Shown here: in pieces, positions 24,401 to 36,400 of the stretch | How positions within the stretch are numbered: the stretch's first letter is position 1 | Layout: each line of letters opens with the position of its first letter | Source of the DNA: Amphibalanus amphitrite | Lineage: Eukaryota; Arthropoda; Thecostraca; Balanomorpha; Balanidae | DNA length: 64,000 nucleotides | Direction of reading: 5' to 3' | Assembly (NCBI RefSeq): GCF_019059575.1 | Contig: NW_024882025.1 | Span: 372,001-436,000, forward strand | The notes under the pieces: model-generated | Told to the model about the DNA's origin: nothing | What the model saw: the letters and a program-made list of their open reading frames with translations, nothing else | Databases searched by the model: none | Position numbers and translations under genes: made by a program

Positions 24401-27400
24401 AGGGTGGTCCTTATTTCCATACAAAATTTTTATTTTTATTTTTTCGCGCTTGCGCCCCCTCAAATGATGCCATTCGTCTAGAAACGTGGAAAAAGAGCAA
24501 AAAGAGCGAAATCGGCGGATGCTTTTTGGTGGCTCAATGCATATTAACCCTCGTATGTATAGGGGTGGGATGGACCCCCATGAGTTTTCGCGAATAACTC
24601 ACGTAAAAAGCGGCCGATCGCGACGAGACTTTCAGTATCCTCGAGATGATCAATTTTATACATACTCTGAAAATTTCATGACCCTGACCCAAATGACCTT
24701 TGACCTGTGACCTATTTCTCGAGACCATGTTTGGCCGGAGTCGCGATTCAGCGTATGTCAGCTCTCATTATCCGCGTGTTTCTAATATTTTTGCGATTAT
24801 AAACGTCCAAACATGTGAAATGATGTTCGCCCCATGCATTACGGTGGGTGTCAAGGTCACCTGAAGGTCAGGTCAGGTCATTGACCTATGATGACCTCGT
24901 GTCACTTTTCCGAGGTATAATGTTTCTAGGGCAGTTTTCGGGCTGATTTCGAATTTAGCATCCATTTGAACATTTACGAAGTAGTTTTGGTGCCTTTGTT
25001 ATGTGTTACGACGCCACCAGTGGTAGTTGAGACCTACTATGGGTAGCCGGCAGGACGCCTAATGGCTGACCTGACCTGACCTGACCCGACCTGGTCTAAA
25101 TGCACGAAGACATCATATGTGATCAAAACTAGCATGAAATTCGTGATCAGCACCCCCAAAAACAATACAGCTTCACTGTACGAAGCTCTTGCAGGTCCCG
25201 ATTTTTCTGACCACTGGGTCATTGACCTGACCTGGAAGGTCAACCAATGACCTAGGACCTTAAATTGGATATCATCGGTTTCCTCTCGTCACGGGCAACA
25301 CGCTCGTTTTTTCGCAAAGCTCTAGCGCGATCTGGAGCCAAAAGGCAGAGGGGTCCAACCGACCCCCCCCCCCCACACACACACACGTTAGACGTTAGCG
25401 GAAAGTTGCGGCGTGATGGCCGTGGTTCGACCACGCTTTCGGGATGACAGAGTGGCTGTACCCATGCTGGGGCCAGGTCTCACGGCTCCGCGAAGTGGGG
25501 ACGATTCGGAGCTACTCGAGGTTATGCTTTCCAGCTCCACTTGGTCGGCTGCCGCCCGCGCCTCCTCCGACGCGACGCCTTGCTCCTCCTCCTCTCTTCG
25601 GCGTCATCCCTCCTCCTCTTCTTCTTTTCTTGGGAATGGAGCGCCATGTCTGCCTCTGTCATTCTATCCCGTCTCCCTGGCTCACGTTGGGCGAGAAGGA
25701 AGGCGCGATCTTCCGGGATGGTTAGGTATCAAGGACATTGCGTCACCGTGGGCGATATCAAAGATATTTTCCCGTTGTTTCTTGAATACGTCCTCGTTGC
25801 TTGTTTGGGTGGCGGAAGTCCTGTTCTTGTTCTTTTTCAGGCGTTTCCACTCGTCGAAGAGAGTTTCCACCTTCTTGACCGCTCTCCCTTTGTGCTGGGT
25901 GGGATTCCTGGCCCTGGCCCAGAACTCCTCTACTCTAGTACCTTCTCTAACGTCCGGTTGGCCGCTTCCCGGACCGTTTCCTAGAGGATTTGGTGGCGGT
26001 GGAGGAAGTAGGCGAGAGATTGGCCGCGGGATGGGAGCTTGCATAGGTGGTGGAACGGGAGGGGGCACCGGAGCACCGTGCCCCCCTTAATTTTGCCATT
26101 TTAGTATAGCCCTATGGGCGTTGCATGGAAAGAATGGGACCAAAAGTCGGCAGTGCCCCCCCCCCCCCCCCTAATTGAAGGTGTTCCGCCGCTACTGGGA
26201 ACTTGGAGCCAAGGAGTTCATAACTGGGGGACACCATGTACCCAGAAGTTTGCGACGCAGACAACCGTTACACCTGAGGAAGAGGGAACGAACGTTGATC
26301 GACGAAACGGACATTGAGCGAACATTGACGAACGAACGAGCGTTGAGCTACCAGTAAATAATGAAGTAGGGATCTGAAATTTTGACAGACATGTTTTTTC
26401 GTTAAACGGCACCGATTGAAGGGGCGCAAGGTATCCAAATACGATTTTCGAAAATAAGGACCACCCTAATGTGTAGTAATTAGCTTTTCATTTTGCATTC
26501 GAGTTGAAACTGAGATAAGCAAGCACTTTTGTCCATCATCCTCTATCATCTCCAGTATGTAATTTTCCAGTGAGACTTTATCAAACTTTGAGACCTTTAT
26601 ATAATGATGCTAACACCTACCTATGCCACCATTTGGACGACAATGTGCGAAGGCACAACTCACCTCATGTGCTGCGTCAGCTTCACCGGAGCGAGGCGCC
26701 AGTAATTGAGGTGACGTAACGTCACTGATGAGCCCCGGACGCCGCGCCGGCCACGTAATGACATGCCGGGAAAAGGGGTTGGTCCGGTCCGAGCCCCCAG
26801 TAACGCCGGGGTGCTTTCACTGGTGGCTCTGAACCTATCGCGGCTCCGCAAGCTACGTTATAGAACCAGCTCGAAGCGTGGAAAGTTTCGGTAAATACGC
26901 GGGCGTTGGAGCTCACAACTCGCACAGTCTCCGTATCGTAGCGTAGACGGCAGCGCGCCGGGTGGCGCCGCCTGACCTACCCCACTGCCCACCGTGGTGT
27001 GCCTCACAGCCTGACCTACCTCACTAGATTTTACCTCACCTATCCCACTGCTCGCATTTCTTTACACTTGGTCGACATTAGCCGTTTTCACGACGGGCTA
27101 TCCGACGAGTGCACCTAATTTGACCAAATCTGCACATAATCTCTTTTACAGCAAATATCTTTATTATATGAATTTATTTCCGCGTTTTAATCGATGATAC
27201 TCTCTGATAATATGACAAAGCAGGCATATAAGCAATTAGTGCAGCCCTAGCTGATCGCTACTAAGAGACGCACTGAACCTAATTTGACCAAATCTGCACC
27301 TAATCTACACCAGATGTGCACCAAATGTGTACCAGATGGCCGTCGTGAAAACGGTTTCTGGTTCTGTTAATTATCCCGGCCGGGCCCGGGGGGTAATCCC

Positions 27401-30400
27401 AACCACCGCAGCCCGGGGGGGGGCGTTTTTCGCCCCCCCCCCCTGTCTAACTCCGTAAATAAGGGAGCTACGGAAACAAAAGCGATACCAAACGAAAGGT
27501 CCTTACGAGACGATTCTAAAGCACCTAAAATTTTTGACCTCAGGTCAATTTTCAAGGTCAGAGGTCAAGGTCAAAGGCAAAAACCGGCACATGTGTAGTG
27601 ATCTCAAAGTAAGCCTTCTAAAGGACGGCAGGCTGCATCAAACCGGCAAAATTGGGTGTCAAACGAAAGAAGAGAATCTGAGGATTCCGAAAATGTGCCT
27701 AAAATTAAAGGTCAAGGTCAAGGTCACGCTAAAAATTGACCTCAAACTTGGCACTTTTTCGCACATCTTGCGTGCTAGCTTCCAAGATGTTTTGAAATGT
27801 TTTGAGGCTTATCAGTTCCCTATTTGTGGTTCATCCTACGATACAAGGCTGCTCAAAGGTCAAGGTCACAGAAGAGTATCCCTGCTAGAGGCTATTTCAC
27901 TGATTCAAGTTAGTAATAATAAATAAGACAATTTTGCCGTCCAGAAGCTCTAAATGAAGGCTTAGAGGAAAATAGATGCCAGATTCGTGATCAGCGGGTA
28001 AACATCCATCATAAATGACCTCTCATGTGTCAAGGTCAACCAGAGGTCATTCGAGGTCACATGAGGTCAACATAAAACTTGACCTTTTCCGAACAAAATA
28101 TACATCATTCGACGCGGCTTGACAAGGCGAATGCGATGGTACCATTGCCGTAGCTCTAGGACCGTTTTTGTCGAAGTTATTTGCGAAAAACTAAAACCAC
28201 ATTTCGGGGTCGCTGACCTGACCTCTGACCTCAGGTCACCAAAACTATTTTTCTATTTTTCTCTAGGTCAAGCGCTACACAACCGTGCTCGTAATTTGTC
28301 TTTATCTCTAAAACTCTATTTTTAGCAGCTATTTGAAGTTTGCGTCTGTGACGCCGAAATTTGCCGTGCAGGGGTCTAGAAAAATGGACCTTGTGACGTC
28401 ATCAATGGCGCTAGGTCCAAATTTTTTACTTCAGAAGATGTCAAATTGATGGGAGAAAAGGTACTGAAAGTTTCGCTTTCCTATCCCTAAGCGTTCGGGA
28501 GCTATCGCAAATATTCGCCAGGGGGGGCGAAAAACGCCCCCCCCCCCCCCCCCGGGCCCGCGAGGGTTATGGACACCCACAATGAACCTTAATTGTATCC
28601 GCAAGGCCTTTACGTTTTTATCGCCAGAGGCCAACGTTTTATGGTTTGGCTGCCTGAAAAAGTGCAGCAAAAATGATCACAAAAAGGACAACATTCAGCA
28701 ACAAAGTCAGCGCAGCCCCGGTAACCGTTTTTGCAGACCTTCTTGTGCCAGTTTTTATCGGAGATCAATGACCCAGTCGCTTGCTGAGGCCCGGAGGTCA
28801 GGGTGAAGGTCAGGGTCACGGTACGGGGGGCATGCTATAAGTATCTAGTATCTATATACATCGATATATGCAGTATTTAACAGGTACTTAAAAGACTAAA
28901 ATCACTTGTATTGGCTGCCTCAGCAGAGGCCATTAACCCTAGAACGCCTAGGGGGGGGGGGTTGTATCAACCCCCCCCTGAGGTTTTTTCGAAGTGCACG
29001 CTAAACGGCTTGTCGTAGCGGGCTGAAATTTTCAATACCCTCTGGGGCAACCTTTGCGCATCTTTTGCCGAAAAAACTTGATCGGGTCATGTCAGGTCAC
29101 GGAGTTATGACGTCATAAGAGGTACAGCCTCCGGCCGACAGTTACCAAACGTGTGCGCCGAATCCCTAGGTTTTCTGCCGGTGATACCCACATTGTTTGA
29201 TGGATCATGATGAAACTTCCCATGCATGTTGGGGCAAGCATTGGCTATCGTGTGGTGCAAGAAAATTGACCGGGTCAGGTCAGGTCACGGAGCTATGACG
29301 TCACAAGAGGAACAGCGTCCGGTACTATTTTTGAAAAGCGCCCGAACCACTATTTTGATAATTCTTGTCACCTCAATGGGAATATGCAGCAATATTAGCT
29401 TCTATAGAGAGCAAATGGACCTCCCAAATCCAAAAATACAATCAGATTTCAAAAATTTAAATTTTGATTTTTCGAATTTCTGCCGCCGACTGTGACCTTG
29501 CCGACTTCCGGCGCTCCCAACGCGCCATTTTTAGAGCTAGGGAAACGAAATACATACCAAACGATAGAGAATTGATCAAGGAACACGATAGTGAAGGTTT
29601 CAAGTCGATATCTTCCACCGTTTTGCCGCAATCGCCGCGGAAAGTTGAAAAAGTTTGATTTTTTCGGAAAATTTGACCTTTGACCGGTCATAAGTAGGTC
29701 AAATGTTGACCTAGGACCAAAAAATATACCACCAATCGCGAGATCTCGTTGATAGCAATCCGTTGGTTTTTTTCCGCTAAGCTCTACGACCTTCCGTTTC
29801 GAAACGCCAGGGGGGGGGTCGTAACAACCCCCCCCCCCTGGTCGTTCGTGTTATGAGAAATGGCCTGGTCGTGCGAGGGTTAAAGAACGATATGAAAATA
29901 TGTTCAAATAACTAAGCATTGACTCATTTTGAGGAGCATCGGCCATTGCGAATATTTCTCTCAGTGTCCCGTATTTAAATAACGTTAGTGCCTCACTTAG
30001 AAAAAAATACATTAGATTTTCGTTTAAATTATAACGGTGTCTGCTTAGATCACACAGTGCCAACTCTAGCCTTTGGGTGCATCGGGAGCGCCGCCGTTGT
30101 CCCCATCACTCCGACGCAGCTCTCTGTCAGTCTCCCGCCCGCCCGAAATAGCCCTCTGCTAGCCTCCCCTCTGTTTAACTCAGTTCTATGTTATGTCCTA
30201 TTCTGTCCGACTCGGCTCCGTGAGTCGTCTGTCCGTATCCGGTCCGGCGTGTGACCGTCCCCCGACCTGCGCCGGCGGCGGCGGCGCGGGGACGGCCCCG
30301 CCGACTGCCCGCGGCCGTCTGACCTGCTGTCTGACTATAGACACTGTCTAGACAGCAGCCGTCTGACCGGCCGACGGGCGGCAGTCTAGACGGCGGTCTG

Positions 30401-33400
30401 TGGAAGGTCACCCGGCCACGGCCACACACACGCACAAAAACACTGTCTAGCCGGCTGGCATTTTTTGTGCACCACAGTCAACAAAAAATCTAAACAAGCA
30501 ATTACACGTGAGCCAATGGAATGGTGACACATTTGGTGTCTGACACCGACGTTCAGGCAGTGTGTCAATGTCAGGGTTACGATGGTCGCGTTCCGCCAAC
30601 TGCGTTCGGTATGGCAAAGGCACAGCTGGGCAGCAGCGGTGGCCCTCTGCAGGCAGCTCTCGAATCGTGTCTCGAAGTACGAGTAACTATGGGCAGTTCT
30701 GAGGTTCCACTGGACGGAGTGTGTTACCTACAGTCGGAACCTCCGGTTCCTAACATATTTGTGCAAACTACTGTCTCAGGCACGAAGAGCTCGAGCTCTA
30801 GTCCTCCGCAGGGCTGTCAGCTGACTCGGTTAGAGCGCTGTAGTCGCTCTCCGTCAGGCGGCTGTCTCAGCTGGGAGCCGATGCGTCTGACGTTCCTCCC
30901 ATTCGAGCTGCCAAACGCTGCCAAGTGGCACCGGTAACCCTATCTGCGCCGGACGCTGCGCCCCTTTAAACCTTTGTCCCATCAGCTGCACGTGGCCGGC
31001 CGCCCAAGGCTGCCGGTTTTGTGTCAGCCACCGCCGGGAGAGGGGAAAGGCTGAAACTGGACCAGCAGAGCGACGCGCCGCCGCCGGCACCGGCCAACCC
31101 TTTCACGGCGCGCTTCCTCTGGCCCTGACGGAGCGCGCCGCCGCGCCGGTCGGTCCGCCGTCACCGGTGCCCCAGTCGGTAACGCTGGCGGCGGCTGAGC
31201 TTGGTTCACCATCGGCCCGCTAGGCGGCGGTGGAGGTCGCAGTCCCCACCCTGAGCGCGTCACGTGATCGATTTTTTACCGTCGTTTTTTCGTCGTCTGC
31301 TGGGGCCGGGCGGTGGCGGTGCCGTTTTTTTGTCGGCTCAGTTGCAGCGTCGGGTCGGAGCGGGCGGGCGGTGCGTCGGCCGGCGTGGCGGCGGAGAGCG
31401 GTCAGTGATGCAGTGAACGTCGACCCCTGCTCGGAGCTCGAGGATCCAGTGTGACCCATGGAGATGGTTCAGGCCGACTACAGCAGCGGCTACCAGCCGC
31501 CCCCGTGTGCCGGTGAGCGGAGCGACAACCCGCAGCGGGCCTTCAGCCCCGGCCAGCCGGCGGTCCAGGAGAGCGGCTCACGCGACTACCAGGCGGTGCT
31601 CAGAGACTATCCTCAGCCGGTGCTCAGGGACTACACTGCAGCCGAGGGCCAGCCGCCGGCGGACGGACAGAGCAGAGAACTGGACAGGCAACGCAGCTTC
31701 TCCGGCGGCGGCGAGCCGAGACACTACTCCGCAGACTCGAGACATTACTCGGGTGACTCGAGACACTACTCTGGTGACTCGCGGCACTACTCTGGTGACT
31801 CGCGGCACTACTCCGGTGACGGCCGTGCTTTCTCTGACGAGCGGCGGCAGTACGAGCTGCTGGGGGAGCCGGAGCGCCGACCGGGCCCGTCGCCCGGCTC
31901 GGGGACGCACCGTTCCCCCGGCCACTCCCCACCGCCCAGCTATGAGTCAGTCTCGCGGCCGCCGAGTCGCCCCGACTCCGGACCCCCGACTCCGGCCGAG
32001 TCGACTCAGCACGCTGAGAAGGTAGGTGTGTCGGCCGCAGACAGTCGCGCGGTGGTGGTTGGATGAGCTGAGAGCGAGTCCATAAGTCAGTGGACTGGTC
32101 GGAGTCCAACAGCGTCCGAGGGCATCCTAGGGAACCTAGTTGTAGTTGAGGTATAACGCCAGTGGAGCTCTCTCGATGTCCAATTGAGTTTATTGGAACC
32201 AAACTGAAACGAAATCTAAGGGAGTCCAGTGGCCAGTGGCTACTAGGTCTGTTGGATTCGGAGTCCAGTTGAGTTTGCTTAGGGTTCAGTAGAGAAATGT
32301 AAGGATGATCTCAGCACGTGAGAACATGATGCGCAATAAATTCTGATAAGTCGGCACTGATGCGATAGTCTTCCCATGTATTGGCTCAGATTCCAATGGG
32401 ATTCGAATCACATCGTTCGTTGTCTATGACTGTGGATCCAGTGTCCAGACGGCATGGTGAGCGTGCATAGATAAAAAAATCATACCAATCACTTTACCTC
32501 AAGTGGCACTATTTATCCTACGACTCGAACGTCCGCCCGGCAGGCGGGTGGCTCCACGTGCCGTACAGCCGGTGGAAGGAGAAGGACACGTGGAACTGAA
32601 GCGGTCGCTGAGGGCCGGCTGATGGCGTGCGTTCTCCCCCTTCACCCCCGACACACTTGTTGAGCTGAACGATAGAACGCCGGTGCCGTCGGAGGGCTCG
32701 ATTCAGCTCTCTGGCACCCAGGCTGTCCGGCCACCTGCCCAGCTGGGGAGATCCATTCTTCCACAAACGGGCCCGCTCGCTCGCCGATGAGGGAGGGAGC
32801 GATAGCTCGCTAGTTGGCAAGTCGCGATGGTGAGACGATATCAGTCCGGATACTGCAGGGTGATTGGAACCCATGGGAACTATGTATGAGGCCGAGGACG
32901 TTGAACAGATGGTCGATAAAAATGGGACGTTCTGGTGCTTCACGTGGGAACGCTTGATTAATGTTCCTGTCGAAAGCGGATATTTAAATCGACATTTAAT
33001 TTATCATGGTGTAATAGATAGCTTACGAATTTTAGCATAGAAAACTAAAATATTACATAAGCTGTCTAGTGTCTGCACACCGATAAAACATAAGCGAGTG
33101 CAATTTTGGATACAAATATCCATCTTTTCACGCAAAAGCGAGCGAACTGACGGGGGATGGTAAGAACCTAATACGGTACGTACTTGGAGCAATCGAAGCA
33201 ACCACAGCCAATTAAAGGGATTATCAGGGTTTAAAAATTGAAAGGAATCGGCATAAATTTCCAATCAATGAACTCCCCAGACTCTGCCGATTCTAAAGAT
33301 ATGCATAAAATGTAAATCGGTACCAAAATTTGCGAGATATAGCCGTTTCAAAATTGACAAAATTGTACTTACTCACGCAAAACAAGTACTTGGGCGGCCA

Positions 33401-36400
33401 AGTTGGCCCATCGCTAAAATGTAAACAAAGAGCAGCCTGGGGAAATTTCGCCAAGGCCGCCGCACCGCACTGGCGATTTCCACAAGACTGTTTTGTTTTT
33501 GTCTGTTGTTTTTAGGGCCTTGCAACAAGATTTCAGTGCTTGGCATTGGATTTGGATATGAACAAATTGAAGATTTGCTTTTCAATAAGACAGCAAGAGT
33601 TATCAACATTGCCAAAATTATTATATGGGTGTGATTTGAATAGCTTGTTTGCTGATCATCAAAACATTGATGTTAATATCATTTAAATGTCAACAATTTT
33701 CAAGGGTAAATTTGAGTGTTTTATTTCAATAAATTGAAATGTAAGTGCATCAGGCACAAGAGCTAAGCTTCAATCTGATTATTTTGTCAAGAGTGGTGAA
33801 TCTAATGTAACGTCTTGCGAGAAAGCTTACCTAAGTGACTGAAGAAAGCGCTACAGTTTTTCAAAATCAATGTTGATCTGTTTTTTCGAACAACAGGTTG
33901 TACAACATGATGTGACATGACCTCTGTGCCCTGTACGTCACCCCTGCTGCTGCAGCAGAGCCCCGGCTTCAACTATAGTTTGTTATGGGTGGGCTCTCCG
34001 TGAACGTCTTGGTGCGTTTCTACATATTGTTGCTGTGAAAGGACTGTACTTGAAAAAAAATATGTAAGTTGTATGTTTTTTATTGCCCTGGTACCTACTT
34101 AATGTATATTTTTGTTGTTTATGAGTGATAAATGAATATATTTTGAGGAAAATTGAGTCATTTCAGTTTTAGTTTGTGGAACAGAACAGAAGAAGCTGCT
34201 GAGTGTGGATCATGCTTCAATTGAGAGAATCATCCTCAGTTATCTACATATAAGCATGCTTTGTAAGCTCCTTGCATTTTGCCAGCTTCTACTTGCTAGT
34301 CAAAGTTGTAAGAAGGGTTAGGGAGAACAATTGGTACACATGCCACCATGTGCAATCACCAAACGAATGAACGTGAGGGCCAAGTCCTTCACACAGCATG
34401 GATACTTATAGGTACTGCACTAATGTATAATGTTCATTATGTTCATATTAGCAACTCACCCAGGCAGCCTGCCTTGTGGTATTTCTGAGTTTAAGATTTT
34501 GCAAGACTCACACTAATCAATAAGGTAAATTATATTGATATGTATGGATGAACAATGTGCAAAGGGGTCGCACGTGCCTGCTCAGTGCTCAGCCATGGAT
34601 GCACGTGCCTTCTCAACAATGGTCGTGCTTGCAGACATCTCCATGGACGAACAATGTGCAAAGGGGGGGGCGGGGGGGCGTGCCTCCGCGGCCGCCTGTT
34701 GGCTCAGCCGCTGCTGCTGCTTGGCGCCGCTGCTGAGCACTGCCGGAGACGCCGCTCGCTGCCGGAGCTGCCGGAACAGTCACCGGAGCTGCCGCCCGCT
34801 GCCGGAGCTGCGGGAGCCGGGCCCGCCGCCCATCTGTCAGGACCGCCGACGGCAGCACGCCCGTCTGTCAGGGTCTGTCAGTGCCGGCAGTGGACGCGCG
34901 CGGGTGCGGGCCGGGTACGGACGCGCGCGAGTGCGCGCCAGGTACGGGTGCGCGCCGGCTATGGACGCGCGCGCGCTTGCGTGCCGACGATGGGCGCGCG
35001 CGCGTGTATGCCGACCATGGCTGCCGCCCGCTGCCGGAGCTGCGGGAGCCGGGCCCGCCGCCCATCTGTCAGGACCGCCGACGGCAGCACGCCCGTCGGT
35101 CAGGGTCTGTCAGTGCCGGCTGTGGACGCGCGCGGGTGCGCGCCGGGTACGGACGCGGCGTTCTCGCCGGGTAAGGACGCGGCGCGCGCGCCGGCTATGG
35201 ACGCGCGCGCGCTTGCGTGCCGACGATGGGCGCGCGCGCGTGCATGCCGGCCATGGCCGCGCGCGTGCGCCCCAGCCATGGACGCGCGCTAATGCGCGCC
35301 GGCGATGGGCACGCACGTGCCTGCTCGGCAATGGATGAGCGACGAGCGTGCCTTCTCGGAAATGAGTATACATGCAGACATCTTCATGGATGGACGCTTT
35401 CAATATGTTCAATGTGTTGAGACGGATCTGAGTAAATTGGAGAGAAACTAGGATAGTTTTAGTCCTGCTCAACTGGTCTGCCAATAAGTACAAACACCAC
35501 CTTGCTGCCAACTGCTTACCAAATACCGCATCTGTTGTACCCTTGCATGATGCATATGTACATACAGAAACAATTACAGTCTGTTGAAATCTGAAAACAT
35601 GCACTGCTGAGCACTGTGGATGAATCTGTATGAACCGTGTGGCCCAGCGAAACCTTCTGGACCAGGTTATAATTGACAGTGAATTAGTAATCAATCCTTG
35701 CGAAGAGAAAATAGATAATTGTGCCTTAGATGAGCATAATGAAGAAGCGTTCCTAAAGTTGAGTTAGTGGCTTTCCATCATCCATGCCAGATGGCCAAAA
35801 CACACCATTTCAATACTGTCCCAAAAATATATTTCAAAACACTTATTGCATGGCTATACACACCAGCTTACTCGGTCACCACACTCATGACTCAAACCAA
35901 GGCCATATAAGGGTAGTAGTATAGCAGGCGTCACACTTGTTTTTTTTTTGCAACCATGAACGAACGAAGAGAGGCGCTGTAGGTTAGGTTGTAGGTAAGG
36001 TTAGGTTTGGTTGGGTAAGGTTGGATGACAAAGCAACTCTGGGTATAGCGCTTCTCCTTGGTTGCAAAAAGAAGTGTGACGCCTGCTTTATGACTACCCA
36101 TATAAGTAGACTCAAACACAGTCTACTGATACAAACGTCACTGGTCTCAAGTCTGTGCTCAATGCACCAGCTGTACACTACTCACAATACGTAAGGACTC
36201 AACGTCAGCCACCATCAAATTCACATCAGGTTTTCAAAGTAACAATGTATGTGCCACTTCTGTACTTTGTGCTACAAACACAGAATAAATGATATCAGTC
36301 AGCAATGCATTGCTCATTGTCAGCCAGTCTGCAAAGTCAGTCCGCAGGCTTTGCAAGTAAGTGCAAAGTCTGCGGAGATCAGTTGCTTTACACCACACCA

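Larger units (their letters stand above)
24402..26468. mobile_element. Inverted-repeat DNA transposon with GGGTGGTCCTTATTT ends
   Basis: The element is 2.07 kb. The left end reads GGGTGGTCCTTATTT and the right end is its inverse (AAATAAGGACCACCC). ATGTGTAGTA flanks both sides (24392-24401 and 26469-26478), giving a duplication of about 9-10 bp, the size seen in Mutator-like elements, although the superfamily is not certain. Inside are a nested TTAA-type element end (24544) and a minus-strand ORF remnant (25682-26068). Confidence 0.75.

Noticed and set aside
30521..30937. 138-codon ATG open frame upstream of the nested exon
   Set aside because: No recognisable domain or donor, and it lies in CpG-rich DNA where stop codons are rare.
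34535..35338. Open frames of 245-267 codons in the GC-rich array
   Set aside because: The repeat period is 232 bp and breaks frame, so the same peptide appears in different frames of the two copies.
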